Shown: piece by piece, positions 36,337 through 44,965 of the stretch
Numbering within the stretch: position 1 is the first letter of the stretch
How the letters are laid out: every line of letters starts with the position of its first letter
Assembly (NCBI GenBank): GCA_905207705.1
Contig: CAJLMA010000008.1
Span: forward strand, 44,099 to 108,098
Direction of reading: 5' to 3'
DNA length: 64,000 bases
Origin: an uncultured Prevotellaceae bacterium
GTDB taxonomy: Bacteria; Bacteroidota; Bacteroidia; Bacteroidales; Muribaculaceae
Translations under genes and position numbers: made by a program
The notes under the pieces: model-generated
Databases searched by the model: none
Seen by the model: only the letters and a program-made list of their open reading frames with translations
Told to the model about the DNA's origin: nothing

Positions 36337-37221
36337 ATGACATTGATTGACGGAAAAGCCATTTCGGCTCAGATAAAGCAAGAAATTGCTGCCGAGGTTG
36401 CCGAGATTGTCGCAAATGGCGGCAAACGTCCGCATTTGGCTGCGATACTTGTTGGCCATGACGGCGGAAGTGAAACTTATGTGGCTCATAAAGTAAAGGC
36501 TTGCGGTGAATGCGGATTTAAGTCTACGCTTATACGTTTTGAAGCCGATGTTACTGAAGAGGAATTGTTGGCAAAGGTGAAGGAATTGAATGAAGATGCC
36601 GATGTCGACGGATTTATTGTTCAATTGCCGCTGCCCAAGCACATCAGTGAGCAAAAGGTGATTGAGGCCATCGATTACAGGAAAGACGTTGATGGCTTCC
36701 ATCCTATTAATGTCGGCCGCATGTCAATCGGGCTGCCTTGTTTCGTGTCGGCAACGCCGGCAGGCATCCTTGAGTTGCTGAAGCGTTATGAAATCCCTAC
36801 GAAGGGTGCAGAGTGCGTAGTCCTTGGGCGTAGCAACATCGTTGGCAAGCCTGTTGCGGCATTGATGATGCAGAAGGCTTATCCCGGCAATGCAACTGTG
36901 ACGGTATGTCACAGCGCGACAAAGAACCTTGCCGAAGTGTGTCGCCGCGCGGATATTATAATCGCGGCTCTCGGGTCGCCGGAATTTGTGAAGGCCGACA
37001 TGGTAAAAGATGGGGCAGTGATAATCGACGTCGGAACTACCCGTGTGCCGTCGACCGTTACCAAGAGTGGATGGAAATTGAAAGGCGACGTTGATTTTGA
37101 AGCCGTTGCACCAAAATGTTCGTTTATTACCCCCGTTCCCGGTGGAGTGGGCCCGATGACCATAGTGTCGCTCATGCGCAATACTTTGCTTGCGGCTAAG
37201 AAGGTCGTTTATGTCGATTGA
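36337..37221 (+). CDS. folD: Methylenetetrahydrofolate dehydrogenase/cyclohydrolase
   Basis: Bifunctional one-carbon enzyme interconverting methylene-, methenyl- and formyl-THF. The 294-residue protein has the active-site Tyr48 and Lys52 in YVAHKVKAC, DGFIVQLPLPKH, and the NADP-binding VVLGRSNIVGKP followed by ATVTVCHSAT. The C-terminal TPVPGGVGPMTIVSLM is the second family signature. It is preceded by its own promoter. Confidence 0.97.
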   Translation: MTLIDGKAISAQIKQEIAAEVAEIVANGGKRPHLAAILVGHDGGSETYVAHKVKACGECGFKSTLIRFEADVTEEELLAKVKELNEDADVDGFIVQLPLPKHISEQKVIEAIDYRKDVDGFHPINVGRMSIGLPCFVSATPAGILELLKRYEIPTKGAECVVLGRSNIVGKPVAALMMQKAYPGNATVTVCHSATKNLAEVCRRADIIIAALGSPEFVKADMVKDGAVIIDVGTTRVPSTVTKSGWKLKGDVDFEAVAPKCSFITPVPGGVGPMTIVSLMRNTLLAAKKVVYVD

Positions 37222-37252
37222 CGCAGGGTAATGTGACATCTCTCATGCCGGT

Positions 37253-38320
37253 ATGACACAAATGTTTTCCGTATTGCTCTTTTCGCTCATGCAAATGCTT
37301 GGCGTGGGCGAAAGGGTGGAAATAGTCTTTGCAGGCGATGCCATGCAGCATTCGCCCCAGATTGCTGCGGCTTTGCGCGAGGACGGCACTTATGACTATT
37401 CGCGATGTTTCGAGCTGATTGAAGAAGACATCATGAGTGCTGATTTCGCCGTGGCCAATCTTGAAGTCCCCCTTGGAGGGAAGCCTTATAGCGGGTATCC
37501 TGTGTTCAGCGCACCCGATGACTATGCCTCGCAATTGAAAAAATCGGGGTTTGACTTGCTCGTGACGGCCAACAACCATTGCCTTGACCGCGGAAGCAAA
37601 GGGTTGTTGCGCACGTTGTCGGCTCTCGACAGCATAGGCATCGCAAGTGTTGGGACTTATGTGTCGCAAGATAGCCGGGATGAGCTCGTTCCGTATATTG
37701 TCGATGTCAAGGGGTGCAAGATTGCCATGCTTGCATATACTTACGGCACAAACGGGTTCAAGGCCACTGCCGGGGTGGTTGACAGGATAGACCGTGCAGT
37801 GATGAAAGAAGACATTGCCGAGGCACGGGCAAACGGTGCTCAGGTGATTTGTGTCAATCTGCATTGGGGTACTGAATACATGCGATTGCCCGACAAGGCT
37901 CAACGCAGCCTCACCGACTTCCTTGTCGATGAGGGTGTTGATCTTATCATAGGGAGTCATCCGCATGTGGTGCAACCCATGGAGGTGCGTTACAGCCATC
38001 GTCATGATAAAGATGTCCTTGTGGTGTATTCGCTGGGTAATTTCATTTCCAATCAAAACGACATAGATAGTCGTGGAGGAGCGATGGTAAAGGCCGAATT
38101 GATTCTTAATGGAGGGAAAGTGACAGGCATAAGGGCCGGATACAAGCTGCTGTTTTGCCAAAAGCCATTGAAGGGTGTCGGAAAGGACAACTATCGTCTC
38201 ATTCCTGGAAATTGCCGCGATTCGGTCAGGGATGATTCCCGTGTGACATTCGACAAGTTCATGGAAAGGACACGTCTCTTGCTCGCGACCCATAATTCGG
38301 ACGGCATAAAGGAACTGTGA
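37253..38320 (+). CDS. CapA-family protein (PGA_cap, calcineurin-like fold)
   Basis: 355-residue protein of the CapA/PgsA family. Metallophosphoesterase-type metal-site motifs are visible: VFAGDAMQHSP, VANLEVPLGG, TANNHCLDRG, CVNLHWGTEY, GSHPHVVQP and YSLGNFISNQ. Members are linked to poly-gamma-glutamate capsule in Bacillus, but many in Bacteroidota stand alone with unknown role. The N terminus is hydrophobic and short, so export is uncertain. It begins 31 bases after folD and is probably cotranscribed. Confidence 0.88.
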   Translation: MTQMFSVLLFSLMQMLGVGERVEIVFAGDAMQHSPQIAAALREDGTYDYSRCFELIEEDIMSADFAVANLEVPLGGKPYSGYPVFSAPDDYASQLKKSGFDLLVTANNHCLDRGSKGLLRTLSALDSIGIASVGTYVSQDSRDELVPYIVDVKGCKIAMLAYTYGTNGFKATAGVVDRIDRAVMKEDIAEARANGAQVICVNLHWGTEYMRLPDKAQRSLTDFLVDEGVDLIIGSHPHVVQPMEVRYSHRHDKDVLVVYSLGNFISNQNDIDSRGGAMVKAELILNGGKVTGIRAGYKLLFCQKPLKGVGKDNYRLIPGNCRDSVRDDSRVTFDKFMERTRLLLATHNSDGIKEL

Positions 38321-38445
38321 TGATAATTTGTTAAAAAGAAGCGTAACGACGGCATAATTGCTTAAAATGCCGTTAACGCGGCACTGCCGCATACGAAATT
38401 AAAGAAAATATATTATCTTTGCATACAAATATATCTTGAATAGTT

Positions 38446-39255
38446 ATGGATGTGAGCAAAGTGTTATTTATTACTCAAGGAATAGAACCTTATCTTCCTA
38501 AAACAGAAATCTCCAATGTCGGGCATGACCTGCCACAAGGCATACAGGAAAAAGGGTTTGAGGTAAGGACATTCATGCCCAAATATGGATGTATCAACGA
38601 GCGTCGCAATCAGTTGCACGAAGTGATAAGGCTGTCGGGCATGAATCTTATAATAGATGACACCGATCATCCTTTGATTATCAAGGTGGCTACTATGCTT
38701 CCGTCGAGAATGCAAGTGTACTTCATTTACAATGAGGATTATTTCCAGCATTCTCTCATCAAGGAGCTTGAAACTGATATTTCTCCAGAGGATAACGACG
38801 AGCGCTCGATGTTTTTCGTCAGGGGAGCTTTGGAGACGGTGAAGAAGTTGCGCTGGATTCCCGATGTTATCCATTGTCATGGATGGATATCGGCATTGAC
38901 TCCGGTCTACTTAAAGCATATTTATAATGAAGATCCTGTGTTCCGCAATGCCAAGGTTGTCTATTCGCTTTATGATGAGCCGTTTGGCCAGCCGCTCGAC
39001 AAGCGTCTTGCCGAAAAGATGGAGATGGACGGCGTTCCGGGCGACGTGCTCAAGGATATCCAAGGCACTTCTGTAGGGCTTGAGGCGTTGACAAAACTTG
39101 CCATAGCCAATTCAGACGGAATAATCCAGCATAGTAAAAACGTATCATCCGAACTCATATCTTATGTGCAGGAAAAGAATTTGCCATTCCTGCCATATAT
39201 TGGCGATGACAAAGATTATATAGCTTCTTACGCCGAGTTCTATAAGTCGTTATAA
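38446..39255 (+). CDS. Glycogen/starch-synthase-like protein, N-terminal half only
   Basis: 269-residue protein matching only the N-terminal Rossmann half of GT5 glycogen synthases (VLFITQGIEPYLPKTEISNVGHDLPQGIQEKGFEVRTFMPKYG split over the first 60 residues; DVIHCHGWISALTPVYLK; VVYSLYDEP). The KxGGLADV motif that binds ADP-glucose in true synthases is replaced by KTEISNVGHDLP, and the C-terminal catalytic half is absent, so glycogen synthase activity is doubtful. Short proteins of this type are annotated as glycogen/starch synthase in Bacteroidales. A TATCTTTG -7 box lies at 38414-38421. Confidence 0.82.
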   Translation: MDVSKVLFITQGIEPYLPKTEISNVGHDLPQGIQEKGFEVRTFMPKYGCINERRNQLHEVIRLSGMNLIIDDTDHPLIIKVATMLPSRMQVYFIYNEDYFQHSLIKELETDISPEDNDERSMFFVRGALETVKKLRWIPDVIHCHGWISALTPVYLKHIYNEDPVFRNAKVVYSLYDEPFGQPLDKRLAEKMEMDGVPGDVLKDIQGTSVGLEALTKLAIANSDGIIQHSKNVSSELISYVQEKNLPFLPYIGDDKDYIASYAEFYKSL

Positions 39256-39278
39256 CGCACACATTGGTTTGCTTTAAA

Positions 39279-40706
39279 ATGAAAAAAGTATTATTACTGT
39301 TGCCGGCATTGGCGATGTTCTTGTTGCCTTATTCGTGCACAGAAGACCGCATAGGTTCGTCATTGTCGGAAACAAAAGTCGAGGTGGTCGGCGATTCCTC
39401 GTTTGTCATTTCTGGCTATACGGTAGAAAATACCGATGTTCCTGCACGCACAATAACTCAGTTGCTCGGCGTGATACAGGCCGACAACTATGGAGAATTG
39501 CAAAGTACATTTGTTTCGCAAATGATGCCTGCTGCCGACATCGATACAGGGGGCGTTACTATAAATGAAATAGATTCATGTTTTTTCATATTCAATGTTC
39601 CCGAAGGAGGTTTTACCGGCGATAGCGTTACTCCAATGCGTGCATCGATTTACAAGTTGAACAAACAATTGCCAGATGACATTACAAGTTCGTTCGATCC
39701 AGAAGGGTATTTTTCGAAAGATGACCTTATCGGAGCAACTTCTTATACAGGCATGCAGTACCGTGATTCGTCAGGATTGCACAGGAATATAAAAGTGGAG
39801 GTTGACCGTAGCGTGGCGCAAGACATGTTCAGCAAGTTCAAGACCGATCCTGAAATATTTCGAGACCCTAAAGACTTTGCAAAGTATTTCCCCGGCATAT
39901 ATGTGCACAGCTCATTTGGCAGTGGGCGCATAATGAACATACGCGGAACGGAGTTTGTCGTATATTACAGGAAGATTTTCCCTCTTGACGAGGAGCGTGA
40001 CACGTCGTGGACCGAGTATATGAGCTATCTTGGGGCGACCGAAGAAATATTGTCGAACAACAATCTGCATCTCGACATTTCGGAAAATGTAAAAAACATG
40101 GTTGCTGCAGGTGATGCCATAATCCAGACTCCGGCTGCTTATGAAGTTCGCTTGAAATTGCCTGTTCAAGAAATCTTAGATAAGTTTACGAGTGATTCTG
40201 ATGCGTTGACCGTGTTCAATAGTGTTTATATGGAAATTCCTGTCGAGGAACTTGAAAATGGTAATAACATAGATCCTCCGCAATATCTGTTGCTTGTGCC
40301 GACGGCAAAGAAGTCGGAATTCTTGTCGGAAACTAATATTCCTGACAACGAAACTTCGTTCTACGCGCAATATGATAGCCAGAACAAGCGATATGTATTC
40401 TCTGAGTTGCGAGATTATTTTATTAAGATTCTTGAAGAAAAAGGGGGAAAGGCCGACGAAGAAGATTCTGAATTCACGTTGACACCGATTGACGTTGTTA
40501 CCGATGAGGAAGATGAGGATAGTGGCAACATATACAATTCATGGTATTTTTACATGATGTATGGCTATTATCCACAGATGTCGTCGTCAAGCGATGCGGC
40601 AGTTGTAGATGTGAAACCTGCCGTTGAGCGTCCTTCAATTGTTAAATTAAATTTAGAGGATGCAAAAATAAGGCTTTATTATAGCAGGATGTCTGCAAAT
40701 AATTAG
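39279..40706 (+). CDS. DUF4270 lipoprotein
   Basis: 475-residue lipoprotein: signal peptide with lipobox YSC, acylated Cys20, then TEDRIGSSL typical of DUF4270 proteins of Bacteroidota. Beta-rich with an INEIDSCFFIFNVPEGGFTGDS region and a long acidic insertion near residue 395 (DEEDEDSG). Function unknown; the family often lies beside the starch-synthase-like gene, as here (24 bases downstream). ATG 39279 is used because it begins the signal peptide. Confidence 0.85.
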   Translation: MKKVLLLLPALAMFLLPYSCTEDRIGSSLSETKVEVVGDSSFVISGYTVENTDVPARTITQLLGVIQADNYGELQSTFVSQMMPAADIDTGGVTINEIDSCFFIFNVPEGGFTGDSVTPMRASIYKLNKQLPDDITSSFDPEGYFSKDDLIGATSYTGMQYRDSSGLHRNIKVEVDRSVAQDMFSKFKTDPEIFRDPKDFAKYFPGIYVHSSFGSGRIMNIRGTEFVVYYRKIFPLDEERDTSWTEYMSYLGATEEILSNNNLHLDISENVKNMVAAGDAIIQTPAAYEVRLKLPVQEILDKFTSDSDALTVFNSVYMEIPVEELENGNNIDPPQYLLLVPTAKKSEFLSETNIPDNETSFYAQYDSQNKRYVFSELRDYFIKILEEKGGKADEEDSEFTLTPIDVVTDEEDEDSGNIYNSWYFYMMYGYYPQMSSSSDAAVVDVKPAVERPSIVKLNLEDAKIRLYYSRMSANN

Positions 40707-40714
40707 TATATTTG
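40707..40714 (+). promoter_or_regulatory. -7 element for tRNA-Thr
   Basis: TATATTTG directly after the DUF4270 stop codon, 41 bases before the tRNA. No good -33 TTTG at the right distance. Confidence 0.45.
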
Positions 40715-40754
40715 CACTCGCGTTTGAGAAGGACGCATTTTTGATGAAATTTAA

Positions 40755-40827
40755 GCCGCAATAGCTCAGTTGGTAGAGCATTTCATTCGTAACGAAAAGG
40801 TCATGGGTTCGAGTCCCATTCGCGGCT
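40755..40827 (+). tRNA. tRNA-Thr (CGT)
   Basis: Cloverleaf of 73 bases: D arm GCTC/GAGC, anticodon loop TTCGTAA giving CGT (Thr, reads ACG), T arm ATGGG-TTCGAGT-CCCAT. CCA is not encoded. Two A-C mismatches are present, one in the acceptor stem (pair 6-67) and one closing the anticodon loop (31-39). Confidence 0.93.
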
Positions 40828-40843
40828 CAAAGCAACGCTGAGT

Positions 40844-40880
40844 GGCAGGCAGGTTGTTAATCAACCTGCCTGCCCTTTTT
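40844..40880 (+). terminator. tRNA-Thr terminator
   Basis: 13-bp perfect stem (40844-40856 with 40862-40874), 5-base loop, then C and five T. Confidence 0.88.
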
Positions 40881-40980
40881 GGTGTGTGGAAATGACGATA
40901 AAATTCGTCTTAGTTTCATCTATATCATTTAATCATCACGGAAAAACGTACAATTATCGATTATAAAAACATATTGAATC

Positions 40981-41463
40981 ATGTCAAGAACAAAAGATGA
41001 ACTTGAAGGTGTAAACCTGTTAGGTAATCAAGGTACAAAGTATGCCGACGATTATGCTCCTGATGTGCTTGAAACATTTTCCAACAAGCATCTTGAAAAT
41101 GAATATCTTGTCACGTTCAATTGTCCGGAATTTACAACATTGTGTCCAAAGACCGGACAACCCGATTTCGGCAAGATAATCATTAATTACATACCGCGGG
41201 AGCGAATGGTGGAGAGCAAGAGCTTGAAATTGTATTTGTTCAGTTTCCGCAATCATGGAGATTTTCATGAGGATTGTGTCAATATCATAATGAAGGATCT
41301 TGTGAAACTAATGGATCCCAAGTATATCGAAGTGATAGGCATATTCATGCCTCGAGGAGGCATATCCATATATCCTTTTGCCAATTACGGCGATTCGGAG
41401 CATCAAGAGCTTGTCAAGCAGCGCATGTTGGCTTCATTCGGCAGTGATTTTAGGTTTAAGTGA
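40981..41463 (+). CDS. queF: preQ1 synthase (NADPH-dependent nitrile reductase)
   Basis: Reduces preQ0 to preQ1 in queuosine synthesis. The 160-residue unimodular type has the nucleophile Cys55 in TLCPKTGQPDFG, Asp62, and the QueF signature ESKSLKLY (78-85). It begins a four-gene cluster queF-queC-queD-queE that covers carboxytetrahydropterin to preQ1. No preQ1 riboswitch aptamer is apparent in the 100 bases upstream. Confidence 0.96.
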   Translation: MSRTKDELEGVNLLGNQGTKYADDYAPDVLETFSNKHLENEYLVTFNCPEFTTLCPKTGQPDFGKIIINYIPRERMVESKSLKLYLFSFRNHGDFHEDCVNIIMKDLVKLMDPKYIEVIGIFMPRGGISIYPFANYGDSEHQELVKQRMLASFGSDFRFK

Positions 41464-41485
41464 GTTAAAAGAAGCAAAGAAAAAG

Positions 41486-42142
41486 ATGAAGAAGGATTCT
41501 ATTATAGTGCTGTCGGGAGGAATGGATTCCGTTACATTGATGCACGAATACAAGGAGAGAGTGGCATTGGCTGTGACATTTGATTACGGCTCAAATCATA
41601 ACAAAAGGGAGATTGAATGTGCCGCATATCAATGCTCGTTGCTTGGTATAAGGCATCTTGTCATTCCTCTTGAGTTCATGGCGCGTTATTTTAAAAGTTC
41701 ATTGCTTGAAGGAGCCGACGCGATTCCCGAAGGACACTATGAGGACTTAAACATGCGGTCGACGGTTGTGCCATTCCGCAACGGCATAATGCTTTCGGTT
41801 GCTTGCGGCCTGGCCGAGAGTTACGGGTTGAAACATGTGATGATAGCCAATCATTCGGGCGACCATGCCATATATCCCGATTGCCGTGCCGGATTTGTCG
41901 ATGCCATGTCCCGGGCAATGCAGGAAGGCACTTATGACGGTGTGACGATAATGGCTCCCTATACCAATATCAGCAAGAATGATATTGCTGCCAGAGGCAA
42001 GAGCTTCGGCGTTGACTACGCCAAGACATATTCTTGCTACAAAGGGGGAGAGAAACATTGCGGCAAGTGCGGAACTTGCATTGAGCGAAAAGAAGCTCTT
42101 GCTGCAGCCGGCATAGAAGACCCTACGCAATATGAAGATTGA
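41486..42142 (+). CDS. queC: 7-cyano-7-deazaguanine (preQ0) synthase
   Basis: ATP-dependent conversion of carboxydeazaguanine to preQ0. 218 residues with the PP-loop SGGMDS (10-15) and the C-terminal zinc site CYKGGEKHCGKCGTC. ATG 41486 lies just after an AAGAAAAAG stretch and gives the usual MKKDSIIVLSGG start; the longer frame overlapping queF is rejected. 22 bases separate it from queF. Confidence 0.96.
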   Translation: MKKDSIIVLSGGMDSVTLMHEYKERVALAVTFDYGSNHNKREIECAAYQCSLLGIRHLVIPLEFMARYFKSSLLEGADAIPEGHYEDLNMRSTVVPFRNGIMLSVACGLAESYGLKHVMIANHSGDHAIYPDCRAGFVDAMSRAMQEGTYDGVTIMAPYTNISKNDIAARGKSFGVDYAKTYSCYKGGEKHCGKCGTCIERKEALAAAGIEDPTQYED

Positions 42143-42169
42143 GAACCGATTAAAAACATAGCTTTGCGT

Positions 42170-42502
42170 ATGTATTATATAAAGAAAACAATGGAAGTGG
42201 CTGCATGCCACACGTTGGAATTGAGTTATCCGAGCAAATGCACGTCGATTCATGGGCATAACTGGGTGATAACGGTTTATTGCAAGTCGGCCACGTTGAA
42301 TGCCGATGGAATGGTGTGTGACTTTACTCATGTGAAAGAGCTGGTGCAAGGCAGGTTGGACCATAAGAACCTTAATGAGGTGCTGCCGTTTAATCCAACT
42401 GCCGAGAACATTGCAAGGTGGATTGTAGATTCCATTCCCGAGTGTTACCGTGCCGATGTGCAGGAATCGGCAAACAACATGGCTACTTACATAGATGAAT
42501 GA
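42170..42502 (+). CDS. queD: 6-carboxytetrahydropterin synthase
   Basis: Converts dihydroneopterin triphosphate to carboxytetrahydropterin. 110 residues; zinc ligands in ACHTLE and HGHNW, and catalytic residues in DFTHVKELV and DHKNLN. It overlaps the next frame by eight bases if queE starts at 42495, consistent with coupled translation. The GTP cyclohydrolase needed upstream in the pathway is not in the window. Confidence 0.95.
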   Translation: MYYIKKTMEVAACHTLELSYPSKCTSIHGHNWVITVYCKSATLNADGMVCDFTHVKELVQGRLDHKNLNEVLPFNPTAENIARWIVDSIPECYRADVQESANNMATYIDE

Positions 42503-43103
42503 TGCCTGGGAAATGAAGCGTATTAACGAAATATTTTATTCGTTGCAGGGTGAAGGGTACCATACAGGTACGCCTGCCGTGTTTGTACGATTTTCGGGCT
42601 GTAACTTGAAGTGCCATTTTTGCGACACCCTGCATAACAGTGGCGAGGTGATGACCGAACGCGACATTGTGGCAAGAATCATGGAGTATCCGCAAGCGCC
42701 TCTCATCGTGTTGACAGGCGGAGAGCCGTCATTGTTCATCGACAGGGATTTTGTCGAGCTGCTGAAGCATTGCACGGGCAAGCGTGTGACGATAGAGACC
42801 AATGGCACCAATGAATTGCCCGAAAACATTGATTGGGTAACTTTGTCGCCAAAAGGGGCGTATGACGGCGGCATGGATTTTCCGCTTGTTATAGATTCCT
42901 GCGATGAATTGAAGGTGGTGTATGTGGGTCAGCCGCTCGATGATTATTTCAACATCAGGGCTTCGCATTATTTTTTGCAGCCTTGCTATTGCGATGACGA
43001 GTGTGAGCGCATGGAAAACATAGGCAAGACTGTGGAAGCTGTCATGCGCGATCCGCGATGGAGGTTGTCGTTGCAGACGCACAGGTTTATCAACATCCGA
43101 TAA
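42495..43103 (+). CDS. queE: 7-carboxy-7-deazaguanine synthase (radical SAM)
   Basis: Radical-SAM ring-contraction enzyme making carboxydeazaguanine. About 202 residues; the [4Fe-4S] motif is CNLKCHFC with the usual three cysteines, after IFYSLQGEGYHTGTPAVFVRFSG. LTGGEPSLF is the SAM-binding GGE motif. The start may be ATG 42495, which overlaps the queD stop (ATGAATGA), or ATG 42513 (MKRINEIFYSLQG), which matches typical family starts. Confidence 0.94.
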   Translation: MNDAWEMKRINEIFYSLQGEGYHTGTPAVFVRFSGCNLKCHFCDTLHNSGEVMTERDIVARIMEYPQAPLIVLTGGEPSLFIDRDFVELLKHCTGKRVTIETNGTNELPENIDWVTLSPKGAYDGGMDFPLVIDSCDELKVVYVGQPLDDYFNIRASHYFLQPCYCDDECERMENIGKTVEAVMRDPRWRLSLQTHRFINIR

Positions 43104-43315
43104 GACATTCTTCGGTCTACGTCATTTTTGCCATCTTCCGATGGTAAAAGAGATGAGACTTCTCCGGATGGGAAAATGCTATTAAGCCAACGCCGGCATA
43201 CTTTGAAAAAGTGGCTTTGTGGGCAAGTTTGTAAAAAATGCTGCAATAGACGATGTGAGGTCGAGAATTATTGCTAATTTTGTGACTTAAAATTATAATA
43301 AACAAATAATAAACG

Positions 43316-44944
43316 GTGGAAACAAAGTACATATTCGTGACGGGCGGAGTGGTTTCCTCATTAGGGAAAGGAATCATATCATCATCATTAGCCCGGCTGT
43401 TGCTGTCACGCGGTTTTAGAGTGACAATACAAAAGTTTGACCCATACATCAATATCGACCCGGGTACATTGAACCCTTATGAGCATGGTGAATGCTATGT
43501 TACTGCCGACGGGCATGAGGCCGACCTTGATTTGGGCCATTACGAAAGATTCACCAACATACAGACTTCGCGAGCCAACAACGTTACTACAGGTCGTATT
43601 TATCAGAGTGTGATAGACAAGGAACGTCGCGGAGACTATCTTGGCAAGACTGTCCAGATAATTCCTCATATTACTGATGAAATAAAGCGCAACGTAAAAC
43701 TGCTCGGAAATACCGGGAAATATGATTTTGTCATTACGGAAATCGGCGGAACAGTGGGCGATATTGAGTCATTGCCGTTTCTTGAGGCCGTAAGACAGTT
43801 GCGTTGGGAGCTCGGACAGAATTGCTTGTGCGTTCACTTGACATATGTGCCGTTTATCAGGGCTGCCAAGGAATTAAAGACAAAGCCTACGCAACACTCG
43901 GTAAAGCAATTGCAGGAAGTGGGAATCCAACCCGATATCCTTGTGCTTCGTACCGAACAGGATATTCCTATGTCGGTGCGTAAGAAAGTTGCGTTGTTCT
44001 GTAACGTGTCGCCTGATGCGGTTATTCAATCGATTGACGTGCCGACTATATATGAAGTACCGTTGACAATGCACGGCCAGCATCTTGACGAAATAGTTTT
44101 GAAAAAGACCAATACTCCATATTCGGGAGAGCCTGACTTGTCGAAGTGGAATGAATTCCTTGCAAAAATCAAGCATGCTACCGACTCGGTGAAAATAGGA
44201 CTCGTCGGAAAATACGTCGAACTTCAAGATGCGTATAAGTCGATTAACGAATCTCTTTTCCAGGCCGCAACATATAATGACCACAAGCTCGATTTGAAGT
44301 ATATCAGTTCGGAAAAACTTACCGACGGGAATGTGGAAGAGATGCTTGGAGGCATGGATGGTGTAATCATTGCTCCGGGATTCGGACAACGTGGCATTGA
44401 GGGTAAATTTGTGGCATTGAAATGGTGTCGCGAAAATGATATGCCTACATTCGGAATTTGTCTCGGAATGCAGTGCATGGTTATAGAGTTTGCCCGTAAT
44501 GTCCTTGGCCTTGCCGAAGCCAATAGTACGGAAATGGATACAAAGACTCCTTATAACGTAATCGACCTCATGGAGGAGCAGAAGAGCATTACGTCGATGG
44601 GGGGGACCATGCGTCTTGGTGCATACCGTTGCCGGCTGGCAAGCGGTTCGACAGTCGCAAAGGCCTATGGTACAAACGAGATTATGGAGCGTCATCGTCA
44701 TCGTTTTGAATTTAACAACGATTTCCGCAGCCAATTTGAAGAAGCCGGCATGAAATGCGTCGGAGAGAATCCCGAAACCCATCTTGTGGAAGTTGTCGAG
44801 CTCCCGGGCAAGAAGTGGTACATAGGCACGCAATATCATCCTGAATACAGCAGTACCGTGTTGCATCCGCATCCGTTGTTCATGGATTTCATTCGTGCTG
44901 CCATTGCCAACAGAGATTCAAAACATCAAAATAAAAACAATTAA
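43316..44944 (+). CDS. pyrG: CTP synthase
   Basis: Amidates UTP to CTP using glutamine. 542 residues: the synthetase domain begins with KYIFVTGGVVSSLGKGI, has DPYINIDPGTLNP and ITEIGGTVGDIES, and the glutamine amidotransferase domain has GICLGMQCMVIEFARN with the nucleophile Cys and the C-terminal HPEYSS. The start codon is GTG at 43316. A TAATTTTG -7 box lies at 43275-43282. yidC follows 21 bases later. Confidence 0.97.
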   Translation: METKYIFVTGGVVSSLGKGIISSSLARLLLSRGFRVTIQKFDPYINIDPGTLNPYEHGECYVTADGHEADLDLGHYERFTNIQTSRANNVTTGRIYQSVIDKERRGDYLGKTVQIIPHITDEIKRNVKLLGNTGKYDFVITEIGGTVGDIESLPFLEAVRQLRWELGQNCLCVHLTYVPFIRAAKELKTKPTQHSVKQLQEVGIQPDILVLRTEQDIPMSVRKKVALFCNVSPDAVIQSIDVPTIYEVPLTMHGQHLDEIVLKKTNTPYSGEPDLSKWNEFLAKIKHATDSVKIGLVGKYVELQDAYKSINESLFQAATYNDHKLDLKYISSEKLTDGNVEEMLGGMDGVIIAPGFGQRGIEGKFVALKWCRENDMPTFGICLGMQCMVIEFARNVLGLAEANSTEMDTKTPYNVIDLMEEQKSITSMGGTMRLGAYRCRLASGSTVAKAYGTNEIMERHRHRFEFNNDFRSQFEEAGMKCVGENPETHLVEVVELPGKKWYIGTQYHPEYSSTVLHPHPLFMDFIRAAIANRDSKHQNKNN

Positions 44945-44965
44945 ATAAAGACAAAACGATAAAGT

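Noticed and set aside
37196..38392. 398-codon open frame on the minus strand
   Set aside because: It lies exactly opposite the CapA gene, whose motifs are clear; the minus-strand product is low-quality and unlike any family. It is a codon-bias shadow.
40881..40980. preQ1 riboswitch before queF
   Set aside because: No preQ1-I/II/III aptamer core is visible in the 100-base leader.
43874..44872. 332-codon minus-strand frame opposite pyrG
   Set aside because: Shadow of the conserved pyrG coding sequence; no independent start signal or family resemblance.
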